Positions 1 through 8,137 of a DNA stretch of 57,299 nucleotides are shown here, one piece after another. The stretch lies in NCBI GenBank assembly GCA_022573815.1, contig JACZTG010000013.1, forward strand, positions 1 to 57,299, given 5' to 3'. Made by a program: the position numbers and the translations under genes. The notes under the pieces were generated by a model that did no database searches, was not told the DNA's origin, and was given only the letters and a program-made list of their open reading frames with translations. Every line of letters starts with the position of its first letter. Position 1 is the stretch's first letter. This DNA is from Candidatus Neomarinimicrobiota bacterium. Its GTDB lineage: Bacteria > Fidelibacterota > SORT01.

Positions 1-135
1 AATTTTCAGATGCGGAATAACGCTCTGCTCAAATTCAAGCGCTTTCTCCGCTGTAGTCATTTGGCTCTGCGCAGATGAATATGAAAAAAGCAGTGCGATT
101 ATGACAGAAGCTATATGGCTGCGTTTCATTCTCAT
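1..135 (-). CDS. N-terminal fragment of a secreted protein, cut by the window edge
   Basis: A reading frame runs off the left edge; only about 45 residues are visible. Two in-frame ATGs lie at 135 and 129. The start is a typical signal peptide: basic MKR, a hydrophobic run (IASVIIALLFS), then SSAQS with a likely signal peptidase cleavage after SSA or AQS. The mature part begins QMTTAEKALEFEQS. The protein is therefore probably exported, but too little remains to name a family. It is divergent from the CopD-like gene, separated by about 200 AT-rich bases. Confidence 0.55.
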   Translation of the reverse strand, partial: MRMKRSHIASVIIALLFSYSSAQSQMTTAEKALEFEQSVIPHLKI

Positions 136-336
136 ATAAAACTTTTCAGGTAATTATAAGATTATTTGGTAAGCTATAGCCCTCAATATGAAAAGTCAAG
201 TAAATGGAAAAAACGCTTTGTATTTAATGCAATAGTGGAGTACATAGAATAACTGAAATGCTCATTGTAGCGGTAATTTCAATCTTACACAGATAATGTG
301 TATTACTTTTATCAATTAAAATCAGAAGGATAAAAT

Positions 337-807
337 ATGGATCTTTTATCAATAGCAACTTTTGTACATCTTCTCGCCGCAAGCGCGTGGTTAGGAGGAA
401 TGATTTACATCAATTTAGTATTTATGCCAATGCTTAAAACAGTTGAACCTCCCGCGGCAGGACATTTGATGCGGGAAAACGGAAAACGATTCCCGATACT
501 TGGTTGGACAAGTGTGGGATTGCTTATTATCACGGGCGTGATGCAACTAAACACCGATGCGGTTTTCGATTTTTCAACAGATTACGGGACTTTTCTCACT
601 CTGAAATTGATCACCATCGCATTGATGATAACTATCGGGCTTTACATAACTTTTTTGTTATATCCGAAATTCAAGAAATTAGCCCCGTCCGAAGGAGCTG
701 CTCCTACGCCTGAGTTTATGAAATTGCAGAAACGGTTACCGCTTCTTGCGAAGATCAATATGTCATTAGGAATATTAGTTCTGTTTTTTGTAGCGCTGAT
801 TATCTGA
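337..807 (+). CDS. CopD-like four-helix membrane protein
   Basis: 156 residues, almost entirely hydrophobic, with about four membrane helices near residues 3-30, 52-72, 85-110 and 135-156. The first helix carries the H11 ... W18-L-G-G pattern seen in CopD/DUF2269-type proteins, where conserved His residues are thought to hold copper or haem. A good ribosome site (AGAAGG) lies 8 bases before the ATG. No copC or copper chaperone gene is nearby, so substrate and function remain open. It is the last ordinary gene before the repeat-rich accessory region. Confidence 0.65.
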   Translation: MDLLSIATFVHLLAASAWLGGMIYINLVFMPMLKTVEPPAAGHLMRENGKRFPILGWTSVGLLIITGVMQLNTDAVFDFSTDYGTFLTLKLITIALMITIGLYITFLLYPKFKKLAPSEGAAPTPEFMKLQKRLPLLAKINMSLGILVLFFVALII

Positions 808-826
808 AACTGTTGATAGAAATTAT

Positions 827-1420
827 GTGCGGGTTAGGGTTTTCCCCTCCTTTTTAAGGAGGGGTGAATTTTGGCGAAGCCGAAAGAAGGGGTGGTTCAC
901 GAAGTGCGGGTTAGGGCTTGCCTGTCCCGCCAATGGCGGTGGCCCTGACCGCAAAATAAATCGTCCGTCATTGCGAGGAGTCGCAGACGACGCGGCAATC
1001 TCTATTTTCCCCTACTGTTTTAAGGATGGGATTAAGGCGCAGTCCCACAGTATGCGGGGGGTGGTTCACGAAGTGCGGGTTAGGGCTTGCCTGTCCCGCC
1101 AATGGCGGTGGCCCTGACCGCACATAATATCCCTCTCCCCTTGAGGGGAGTGTCCGTCATCTGATGGACGAGGGGTGTGACTTAACCTAATAAAAATAAA
1201 TATCCACTATTGCAGAATCATACCCTCTCCCGATTATTCGGGACAAAAGACGGGGTGTGTCCTAATTTAGGTATCCAAATATTACTTTATGAGGAAAGTC
1301 TGAGATTCTTTCGCTACCCGCCTGACATCTGTCGGGCAGGCGCTCAGAATGACGAATAGCTCGTGCTATAATTAGGATTTTTCGATCCCGCCAATGGCGG
1401 CGAATACTGACTACGCAAAA
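827..1420. repeat. Composite of GC-rich modular repeats, no gene
   Basis: This gene-free stretch is built from modules that recur across the window. They are a CCCCTCC-N7-GGAGGGG palindrome followed by a GGGGTGGTT tail, a module reading GTGCGGGTTAGGGCTTGCC with GGCGGTGGCCCTGACCGCA (present at 899-950 and 1075-1122), a CGTCATTGCGAG...GCGGCAATCTC module (963-1001), and CCCTCTCCCCTTGAGGGGAG (1131-1150). Short open frames here merely translate the repeats. Such arrays are typical of non-coding interspersed repeats in FCB-group genomes. Confidence 0.8.
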
Positions 1421-1425
1421 CGAAA

Positions 1426-1446
1426 GAAGCCCCCTTTGGGGGCTTC
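1426..1446 (-). terminator. Intrinsic terminator after the RAMA-like gene
   Basis: Nine-base-pair stem GAAGCCCCC/GGGGGCTTC with a three-base loop. On the - strand it is followed by a T-rich stretch (TTTCGTTTTG). It lies 43 bases past the stop codon of the gene at 1489-1875 and resembles the terminator after the capsid gene at 1979-2010. Confidence 0.7.
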
Positions 1447-1466
1447 ATGTACTTCTTATCTATCAA

Positions 1467-1496
1467 TCCGGTTTACGCCGCCGAGAGATTACTGAG
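1467..1496. repeat. Copy of the capsid gene 3' end (direct repeat of 2031-2060)
   Basis: Thirty bases match 2031-2060 with about two mismatches. In the second copy they encode the last residues (LSNLSAA) and stop codon of the major capsid protein. Weaker similarity continues towards the adjoining terminators. Together the two copies bracket the gene at 1489-1875, which uses part of the repeat, in another frame, for its own last codons. Confidence 0.75.
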
Positions 1497-1875
1497 TGGA
1501 ATGTTTTTTCCGCCAGTCATTTGCGAATATCCATTCTGTTTCTCCAGGTAGTTGAAAATACCAATCCCTCCATCCATTTCTATAGTTTTGAGTAATTAAA
1601 TATGAAGCACTAGACAATGAGGTACCGGTTCCCTTATTCTCAACAATTACTGAATCCCCCCTAATATATCCATCATATCTGATTCTTTTGTACATCATCT
1701 TACATTTTGTACCATCAGGGGGAAGTTTTCTTTCATTCGACATTTGTTTAACCTCAGGTTTAGTTGCAGGACTCAAATTAAATACTTTTCTGAGCACATC
1801 ATCTGCAGTATCTCCAAATTTACCTACTTTAACCATTTCATCCCAAACTTCTTGAGATATTTCAATTGGTATCAT
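1489..1875 (-). CDS. RAMA-like domain protein, probable phage cargo gene
   Basis: 128 residues. The N-terminal part (IPIEISQEVWDEM...FGDTADDVLRKVF) resembles the ribbon-helix-type N-terminus seen in SeqA-like and restriction-linked proteins. The C-terminal half (residues 60-120, with GYIRGDSVIVEN, SSASYLIT, NGWRDWYF) has the layout of RAMA domains, which accompany DNA methyltransferases and nucleases. A DNA-binding or base-modification-sensing role is inference. A good ribosome site (AAGGAG) precedes the ATG, and it has its own promoter (TTGACA, 17 bases, TATTCT) and terminator. It sits between duplicated capsid-gene ends, which suggests late insertion. The promoter resembles that of the replication operon. 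Another uncharacterised small-domain family is possible. Confidence 0.55.
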   Translation of the reverse strand: MIPIEISQEVWDEMVKVGKFGDTADDVLRKVFNLSPATKPEVKQMSNERKLPPDGTKCKMMYKRIRYDGYIRGDSVIVENKGTGTSLSSASYLITQNYRNGWRDWYFQLPGETEWIFANDWRKKHSTQ

Positions 1876-1919
1876 TCGTTTATGCTCCTTATAATAGCTA
1901 TACTTGCTAATTATGCCTA

Positions 1920-1948
1920 AGAATACTATGTGATTTACGTAATGTCAA
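1920..1948 (-). promoter_or_regulatory. Promoter of the RAMA-like gene with an operator-like box
   Basis: On the - strand: -35 TTGACA (1948-1943), exactly 17 bases, -10 TATTCT (1925-1920). The bases after the -35 read TTACGTAA. The main - strand promoter of the phage-like element (12671-12699) has TTATGTAA at the same place, which points to a shared regulator. Confidence 0.65.
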
Positions 1949-1978
1949 GAGGTATTTTAAGTATTTTTGTTTTATCAT

Positions 1979-2010
1979 AAAAAAAGCCCCATCAATTAAG
2001 ACGGGGCTTC
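1979..2010 (-). terminator. Intrinsic terminator after the capsid gene
   Basis: Stem AAGCCCC/GGGGCTT around an AT-rich loop, followed on the - strand by seven Ts. It lies 27 bases beyond the capsid stop codon and ends the structural-gene transcript. Confidence 0.75.
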
Positions 2011-2030
2011 CTCTACTCACTATCTGCCTA

Positions 2031-2060
2031 TCCGGATTACGCCGCCGAGAGATTACTCAG
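2031..2060. repeat. Direct repeat partner of 1467-1496
   Basis: This is the parent copy of the repeat, covering the capsid stop codon and last codons. See the entry at 1467. Confidence 0.75.
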
Positions 2061-2972
2061 TTTCGCAAGCGCTTTCTTAGAATAGAGCGCAAGCCCTGTG
2101 TACATCTTAACTCGCCGAAGCGTAGCGTCTTTCGTCTCCGAAAGGAACGGAACGCTCACCCGAATTCCCGGGTCGTGGTCGGAAGGCGAAAGACCCACGA
2201 GTCCTTCTCCTTCGCCGTAAACTCCCGCATAAATGCGATGTTTGCCCGAACCGTTGTTCACCGTTTCAGTACCGATGAAGTCGTTCCTGAAAATCGGAAT
2301 CCCGTCGTAAGAGTGAATTTTCTGAGTTCCCCTTGCGCCCGTTATCGGGTCGAGGAATCCGAGTTCCACTTCTTCGTTGCTGAATCCCTGAGCGCGAACG
2401 AGAGCTCTGAACTTCCGTCTCATAGTTGCGTTCATCAGGATGAAATCAACCTCGCCGTCTCTTGCCGTCACCTGATCTATCAGTTGATCGAGCAACGCAA
2501 GCGTCAGCGAACCGCCGGAGGTCGTGGAGCTCGCTTCAATAACCTGCGATGCGTCAACAAGGCTGGAGATTCCCGAAAACTGCGGAAATGTTCCCGTCCC
2601 TGTGATGATAGCGTCTTTCCACTTCCTGCCGATTGCTTTTGATTTCAGTTCGGTTTGAAGTCCCATCTGATCGTTTATGCTGGACATCGCCACCTGTTCG
2701 AAATCATCCACTTCAACATCTCCCACGATCCTGCCTAACGGGTAGGTATCCTGAGTCACTGTTGCCCCGGTGGAATTTGTATTGCTGTTTATATCAACGA
2801 ATGCGCTTCCCGATTCGGTCAGCTCCCTGTTGATGACCAGCGTTTTTGCGTTCGTGGGGACGAACGGAAGAGTGTTTGCGAAGAGGTCAACCGTGAGGAT
2901 GTGCTTCGCTACTCCCTGTATTAGCTGGTTCTGAGTTAATAGCGCAGCCTGCGCCATTGTCAATGATGCCAT
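2037..2972 (-). CDS. Phage major capsid protein
   Basis: 311 residues, the shell-forming subunit of a phage head. It reads as a complete HK97-fold-type capsid protein: a helical N-terminus (MAQAALLTQNQLIQGVAKHI), a segment naming the E-loop region (GATVTQDTYPLGRIVGDVEVDDFEQ), a P-domain-like helix region (LALLDQLIDQVT, DFILMNATMRRKFRALVR), and a C-terminal barrel part ending in RVKMYTGLALYSKKALAKL. No N-terminal pro-region or neighbouring protease is visible, so it probably assembles on the separate scaffold encoded just upstream. The ribosome site is weak (GGGATAA). Family assignment rests on motif layout and on the portal-scaffold-capsid gene order. Confidence 0.82.
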   Translation of the reverse strand: MASLTMAQAALLTQNQLIQGVAKHILTVDLFANTLPFVPTNAKTLVINRELTESGSAFVDINSNTNSTGATVTQDTYPLGRIVGDVEVDDFEQVAMSSINDQMGLQTELKSKAIGRKWKDAIITGTGTFPQFSGISSLVDASQVIEASSTTSGGSLTLALLDQLIDQVTARDGEVDFILMNATMRRKFRALVRAQGFSNEEVELGFLDPITGARGTQKIHSYDGIPIFRNDFIGTETVNNGSGKHRIYAGVYGEGEGLVGLSPSDHDPGIRVSVPFLSETKDATLRRVKMYTGLALYSKKALAKLSNLSAA

Positions 2973-2974
2973 AA

Positions 2975-3766
2975 TTATTTATCCCATTCTGGAATTTTAC
3001 CCCCGTGCCAGAGTTTCCCCTTGCTCTGCATGTCGGCTTCGATCTGCTGGAAACCGCCATCGGAATAAACACCGCTGATATCCTTTGCGATGCTTCCGCC
3101 TTTTGCCGGCGTAGCCCGTCCGCCTTTCCCGCCGGAACCGCGGTTCCCGGAACTGCTGACGTAATGAGGACGCTCGGAAAGATAGCCCTCGATAAAAGTT
3201 TTTAAGTCCATCGGCTTCCCGTCGCCTGAGAGCAGCGGTTCTCCGGATGTAGAATTCAGAGGTATCACATCTCCATCTTCACTCAGCCCTATCATCCCGC
3301 TTGACTGCAATATGAGCCAGATATCGTTGGGCGAGATAGCGTTTGCCTCCGCTAACTTGCTCACGACTTCGTTCCGCTTCTTTGACTCCCGGTTGGAATT
3401 CCGGAGCCGCTCAAGTTCCAGCTTGGCGTTTTTTGTCTCTTCAGATTGCTTCTTGATAGCGCTTTCATATTCGACTTTCAGTTTATCCACAACTTCGTTT
3501 TCTTCCGTCGGAAATGAAGCGAGTTCTTCGTTCAGCTCGGTTATTTTTGCTTCTAATTCCGATTTCTGAACGGTGTATTCTTCTTTCAGTTTTTTCGCTT
3601 GACGGTTTAATCGTGAAGCGATTTTTTCGTCAAACTGCTCCTGCGTCATCGTGATTTTCTCTTCCGTTTTATTGGACTCGGCTAATTCCGAATTATTCTC
3701 CCCGGCTGTTTCTCCCCCGCTGCTTCCCGCCGATTCGCTTTCCGGGCTCATTCTAAGAATGTTCAA
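2975..3766 (-). CDS. Phage scaffold protein (GP20-like coiled coil)
   Basis: 263 residues, very rich in Glu, Lys and Ser. A low-complexity acidic N-terminus (residues 5-35) is followed by a long predicted coiled coil (about 40-135, EKITMTQEQFDEKIASRLNR onwards). A helical segment (VVSKLAEANAISPNDIWLIL) and a Gly/Ser-rich tail come next. This is the build of the DUF4355/GP20 minor structural proteins that act as capsid assembly scaffolds. It lies 2 bases from the capsid gene. The start is uncertain: TTG at 3766 has GGAG 11 bases upstream, while ATG at 3751 has no visible ribosome site. Confidence 0.75.
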   Translation of the reverse strand: MNILRMSPESESAGSSGGETAGENNSELAESNKTEEKITMTQEQFDEKIASRLNRQAKKLKEEYTVQKSELEAKITELNEELASFPTEENEVVDKLKVEYESAIKKQSEETKNAKLELERLRNSNRESKKRNEVVSKLAEANAISPNDIWLILQSSGMIGLSEDGDVIPLNSTSGEPLLSGDGKPMDLKTFIEGYLSERPHYVSSSGNRGSGGKGGRATPAKGGSIAKDISGVYSDGGFQQIEADMQSKGKLWHGGKIPEWDK

Positions 3767-3837
3767 TTAACGTATTTCTCCTCTGTTTCCCTAAATAATC
3801 CGATGCTGTCAGGTATCAATAATAGAGAGTTTAAAAT

Positions 3838-3935
3838 ACAATATCGTCATTGCGAGCGAAACGCGGCAATCTCGATTCTTCCCCTCCTTTTTAAGGAGGG
3901 GATTGAGGCGAAGTCCCGCAGTATGCTGGGGGTTC
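3838..3935. repeat. Interspersed repeat between portal and scaffold genes
   Basis: It contains the TCATTGCGAGCGAAACGCGG module and a CCCCTCC-N7-GGAGGGG palindrome, then GTCCCGCAGTATGC. The same modules occur in the same order at 963-1065. The insertion breaks the otherwise close spacing of the structural genes. Confidence 0.75.
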
Positions 3936-3945
3936 CTTAATTATC

Positions 3946-5304
3946 TCACCCCGCTATTTCATCCTCAATATCTTTAGCCTTTTCCGCGCTAACTTTCGGG
4001 AGCGCTTTCTTCGCAAGCCGTTTCATCAGCTCTGCCTCGAATGTAGGCGAAACCATCAGCGACTTCAGCTGCGCCGCTTCCTCTATCTCCTGACCTAAAG
4101 TCTTAACATCGAACTCATCGGGATAATCCACCGTGAACGGAGCGTCTTCCATCCCCTGCCATTTGAGCCAGAGCCGAACGGCGTTCCGTTCCGCTTCCTC
4201 AAAATTATCCGCTTTTTCCGCTAATACGGTTGAGGTAGAAAGCCAGTCGAACGCTTTGCTCACGCCGCTTTGCTGTTGGGACGGTTTCAGATCGAAACCC
4301 GCCTCCAACCGCGCCAACCGCTGTATCTCTTTGATGGTTGAACCTATCTCTTCCGAGAGAAATTTCAACGGCTCCGTGGGCGGGCTCATCCATTCGGGCG
4401 GATGACTCGCGCTGTCGGGATATTCGAAGATCGTCCGCTCCGAAACGGAAATGTCTCCGCTCTCTCCGCCCGGCACCTGCGGATTCCGCAGCATGGGAAA
4501 CGCGGCGTTAAATGCGAATTGGTCAATGAGCGAACCGAGATTGAAAATCCGTTTGTTCAAGTACGCAATGTCGTTCAGCGCGCTGATTCCTGAGAACGGA
4601 CTGTTTTTCTTCTTCCTGTTCAGAACAGGCACGATAGGAACTTCACCTAACGGATTATCCCCTGAGGCGATACTTTTTCCGTCCGAATTAATAAGTGTCC
4701 ACCTGTCGCGGAACCAGATTTTATAACGAATTTTATCGCCACCGCTTTCCTCGAACGGGTCGGAAGAAACACTTCTGTCAATCTCTTTCAGCTTCACCCA
4801 ATAAGGCATACCGTATTCATCCAATTCCCAATCCACAACGTCCCACGGATAATAATGAATGAAGAAAGGCGAACCGGATTCTATCTCGTCCGCTAATGAA
4901 ATCGTATCGCTGTTCGGCTTGTCCACGACTATAAATGTTTGCCCGAGAGCCATCGCCGCCGCCTGCACCTCACGCCTGAATTCGGACAGAGAATCGTTCC
5001 GATTGTTCACATCAGCCGTGAATTCCGCCCACGCGCCCGCCGGTTTCGGTACATCCACGATAGGCGCCTGCTTGTTCAGATGAGCGATATACGTATCGAT
5101 TATGGCGCCGCAATAATTAACATAAAACGCCCGCTCCTGCCGCCGCTGATAGACAGCCGTGTCTTCCCGCGGATGCTGAATCAGGTTGCCCCCTGTTATG
5201 TAGTCCGCTCCGCCCTCGTACGATTGCCAGAAAAAATCCCAGAACCTGCTGTTAGCGTCGTAATCGCTGTGTGTCTTTTTGAGTGTCGCATTGTTTATAG
5301 CCAT
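3946..5304 (-). CDS. Phage portal protein (DUF4055-like)
   Basis: 452 residues, the usual size of a portal, the dodecameric ring through which DNA enters the head. The N-terminus (SDYDANSRFWDFFWQSYEGG, then YCGAIIDTYIAHL) matches the opening clip and wing layout of DUF4055/SPP1-like portals. The C-terminal half has the stem and crown helices (LSEEIGSTIKEIQRLARLEAG, SGVSKAFDWLSTSTVLAEKA). A good ribosome site (GAGGAAA) precedes the ATG. It should partner the terminase, which is encoded upstream but separated from it by the ClC gene and repeats. All parts appear intact, with no internal stop. Confidence 0.78.
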   Translation of the reverse strand: MAINNATLKKTHSDYDANSRFWDFFWQSYEGGADYITGGNLIQHPREDTAVYQRRQERAFYVNYCGAIIDTYIAHLNKQAPIVDVPKPAGAWAEFTADVNNRNDSLSEFRREVQAAAMALGQTFIVVDKPNSDTISLADEIESGSPFFIHYYPWDVVDWELDEYGMPYWVKLKEIDRSVSSDPFEESGGDKIRYKIWFRDRWTLINSDGKSIASGDNPLGEVPIVPVLNRKKKNSPFSGISALNDIAYLNKRIFNLGSLIDQFAFNAAFPMLRNPQVPGGESGDISVSERTIFEYPDSASHPPEWMSPPTEPLKFLSEEIGSTIKEIQRLARLEAGFDLKPSQQQSGVSKAFDWLSTSTVLAEKADNFEEAERNAVRLWLKWQGMEDAPFTVDYPDEFDVKTLGQEIEEAAQLKSLMVSPTFEAELMKRLAKKALPKVSAEKAKDIEDEIAG

Positions 5305-5329
5305 ATTATTTCCTCATATTTCAATTATT

Positions 5330-6040
5330 GTGCGGGTTAGGGCTTGCCCTGACTGCACTTGATTATTCCTCTCCTATATGCCGAATTTGTCAGGTGGAAA
5401 GTGTGATACATAAGTTCCCCTCCTTTCTAAGGAGGGGATAAAGGGGTGGTTCACATTAAGTACGAGTCAGGATTTATCTGACTGTTCTAAGAATATTCTT
5501 TCCTAATAAACGAGAATTATCAGATGGCAGATAACCTCCTCCCTCGAGGGAGGTGTTGTTAAATAGCCCGAGGTGTGATTCTGAAATTCACTCAATATTC
5601 TCCTGCATCGGATGATCACACCCCTCCCCTCTGCGAGGTACTCCCCTCAAGGGGAGAGATTATATTCCCCTCCTTTCTAAGGAGGGGATAAAGGGGTGGT
5701 TTTCATTAAGTACGAGTCAGGATTTATCTGACTGCTCTAAGAATATTCTCTCCTAATAAACGAGATTTTTCAGGTGGCAGATAACCTCCTCCCTCGAGGG
5801 AGGTGTTGTTAAATAGCCCGAGGTGTGATTCTGAAATTCACTCAATATTCTCCTGCATCGGACTATCACACCCCTCCCCTCTGCGAGGTACTCCCCTCAA
5901 GGGGAGAGATTATATTCCCCTCCTTTCTAAGGAGGGGATAAAGGCGCAGTCCCGCAGTATGCGGGGGGGGGGTCTATTATATGCGAGTCAGGATTTACCT
6001 GTCCCGCCAAAGACGGTGGTTCTGACAGCACTTGGGGGTT
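5330..6040. repeat. Tandem 250-bp repeat array of GC-rich modules, no gene
   Basis: A unit of exactly 250 bases starts at 5417, repeats at 5667, and begins a third time at 5917 before breaking off near 5945. The two full copies differ at about a dozen positions. Each unit carries CCCCTCC-N7-GGAGGGG, GGGGTGGTT, a CTCCCTCGAGGGAG palindrome, a CCCTCCCCTCTGCGAGGTAC module and CTCCCCTCAAGGGGAG. The same modules in the same order recur at 8396-8640. The 240-base open frame here is only translated repeat. Confidence 0.88.
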
Positions 6041-6106
6041 AGCCGCTTCTGAATTCTAATTGTAATTGATAAATGTTTTGTTCGCATTTCATAACCCTTA
6101 ATATAA

Positions 6107-8137
6107 TTAGGTTAGGTTACAGATTGTTTCAACATCCCTTCTTCTTCCGAAAAGGAGCAACTGATCATTGAGATTCATAATAGTTGAAGGTGTCGGCATT
6201 TCGTCGATAAATCCGTCGTTATTCGCCTTCCTTATCAGCAGTACCTGAACATTATATTTACTGCGAATTCTTAAATCCTGAATAGATTTATTAACAAATT
6301 CTGTTGGCGTATTGATTCTTGCCATTAGAAAACCGGGAATAACCTCCGTTTTTTCATGAGCATATTGATGCACATATTTCATTGAGGAAGCCAAATGGCT
6401 TGTACTCTGTGATTGAATAAGCATTTCCTGGTATTCCCGCAAAATATCTTGACGCAATACTTGTCCTGTTAATTTCCCCTCATTATTCACCACGGGGATT
6501 GCCATTAAATCGGAATCTAACATGAGCCGTAAGACCTCATGAATAGGGACGTGGTCATTGATTTTTGGGAAGTTTGCGTTATAAACGTCCTTGGCTACTG
6601 TTGTGTCCGGGATTTCCTCCAATCGATTCAAAAAACGCCTTACCATGCCTTGCGTGATAATCCCGGTCAGTTTCTTATTCTCATCACACACATAAAATAC
6701 AAAGTGATTACTTCGTGACATCCTCTTAAGTAGCTCTTCGAAAGGCGCATCTTCCCGAACGATTTCCAAAAGTTGTTGCTTTATATTTTCTACTCGCAAC
6801 TTATCCAAAACATTAATTGCTGTCCCGCCATGAATATCAACACCGCGTCGTTTTAATTTGATAGTATATATATTACCATCAAGCATCCGGGTAGTGATGA
6901 TAGTAGCAATAATACTTGAAATCATGAGCGGAAGTATAATCTCATAATCGGATGTCATTTCAAAAATTATAAGAATCGCTGTGATGGGCGCTTGTGTTGT
7001 AGCAGCAACCAAAGCCGCCATTCCAACCAAAGCGTATGCCCCTGAAGATGCGGCGATATCAGGGTAATATGAATGGAAAATACTACCTAAGAATCCTCCA
7101 AGCATAGATCCAATGAAAAGTGAGGGTGCAAAAATGCCACCGGAAGCCCCGAATCCCAAGGAAAGGCTGGTGGCGAATATCTTACCGAATAACAACGCGC
7201 CGGCGAGAAAATATGTGATATTGCCATTCAACACAAGTTCCATGGACTCATACCCCACACCTAAGACCTCCGGCATGAATAATGCCGTGAGTCCTAAAAT
7301 GCCGCCACCGATAAGAGCCTTGATAGCAATCGGGATATTCCACTTATCAAATAAATCCTCAGAAATATACAAGCTCCGAACGAACAGCCAGCCGATTAAC
7401 CCCGCTGTGATACCAAGTAAAATGTAAAACAGTATTTCAAAGGGAGAATTCAATAAATAATCTGGTGGAACAAATGCGGGGAAATCACCGTAATAACTTC
7501 TTGATACTATTGTTCCGAATACGGAAGCGATGATGATCGGGCCAATTGCTGCGACACTGAAATCTCCAAGAATGACTTCACTCGCAAAGATAGCTCCGGC
7601 GATAGGAGCATTAAAGGTTGCGGCTATTCCCGCTGCTGCGCCACAACCTATGAAGATCTTCATTTTTCGAGTTGACACCTGGAACAGCTGACCGAATGAT
7701 GATCCAAATGCTGCTCCGATTTGAATTATTGGTCCTTCTCGACCAACAGCCGCTCCGGATCCTATTGAGAGAGCGGATACTACGGCTTTTACCATAACTA
7801 TTCTCATCCTGATAAAGCCATTTTTCGTTGCCACGGCATCTATAACTTCCGGAACGCCGTGTCCCTTTGCTTCTTTGGCTGAGCGAGAAACAATGAATGC
7901 CACAATAATTCCAACAATAGCCGGAATAGCAATCTTTAAATAAAGAGGTGATGAACGTATTACGTCTATAAACGGACCTTGACCCCAAAGTATTGTTCTG
8001 AATAAATCAATAAGAATCCTGAATCCAATAGAAATATAGCCGGTTGCCACGCCAATAATGACCGCAGCTAGGATCAAAAATAGTTGATCGAAAGACTTTA
8101 TTCGATGGAGGGTGTTTTGAATATAAGAGTAAATCAA
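6107..8137 (-). CDS. ClC-family anion channel or H+/anion antiporter with CBS and TrkA-C domains
   Basis: 676 residues. Residues 1-420 form the ClC membrane core: a KGHGVPE motif (91-97), a GREGP motif whose gating glutamate is E134, and the GGIFAP motif near residue 330. Residues 440-565 hold two CBS domains, and 595-676 resemble a TrkA-C/RCK-C domain, both regulatory. The retained gating Glu favours an antiporter, but the second proton-relay residue cannot be judged by eye. The usual anion-site Ser of GSGIPE is replaced by His93, so selectivity for chloride is uncertain. The gene lies between the terminase and portal genes, flanked by repeats, which is not its expected context and suggests insertion. 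Confidence 0.93.
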   Translation of the reverse strand: MIYSYIQNTLHRIKSFDQLFLILAAVIIGVATGYISIGFRILIDLFRTILWGQGPFIDVIRSSPLYLKIAIPAIVGIIVAFIVSRSAKEAKGHGVPEVIDAVATKNGFIRMRIVMVKAVVSALSIGSGAAVGREGPIIQIGAAFGSSFGQLFQVSTRKMKIFIGCGAAAGIAATFNAPIAGAIFASEVILGDFSVAAIGPIIIASVFGTIVSRSYYGDFPAFVPPDYLLNSPFEILFYILLGITAGLIGWLFVRSLYISEDLFDKWNIPIAIKALIGGGILGLTALFMPEVLGVGYESMELVLNGNITYFLAGALLFGKIFATSLSLGFGASGGIFAPSLFIGSMLGGFLGSIFHSYYPDIAASSGAYALVGMAALVAATTQAPITAILIIFEMTSDYEIILPLMISSIIATIITTRMLDGNIYTIKLKRRGVDIHGGTAINVLDKLRVENIKQQLLEIVREDAPFEELLKRMSRSNHFVFYVCDENKKLTGIITQGMVRRFLNRLEEIPDTTVAKDVYNANFPKINDHVPIHEVLRLMLDSDLMAIPVVNNEGKLTGQVLRQDILREYQEMLIQSQSTSHLASSMKYVHQYAHEKTEVIPGFLMARINTPTEFVNKSIQDLRIRSKYNVQVLLIRKANNDGFIDEMPTPSTIMNLNDQLLLFGRRRDVETICNLT

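Noticed and set aside
827-1117. 96-codon + strand frame
   Set aside because: It only translates repeat modules; the same peptide pieces recur wherever the repeats occur.
4939-5340. 133-codon + strand frame opposite the portal gene
   Set aside because: Antisense shadow; the portal frame has the family pattern and ribosome site.
5417-5945. Possible CRISPR array
   Set aside because: Repeats are long, modular and tandem with no unique spacers of constant length and no cas genes.
5803-6042. 79-codon + strand frame (and a similar one at 8430-8654)
   Set aside because: Translated repeat array with no ribosome site and recurrent peptides such as SHPSPLRGTPLKG.
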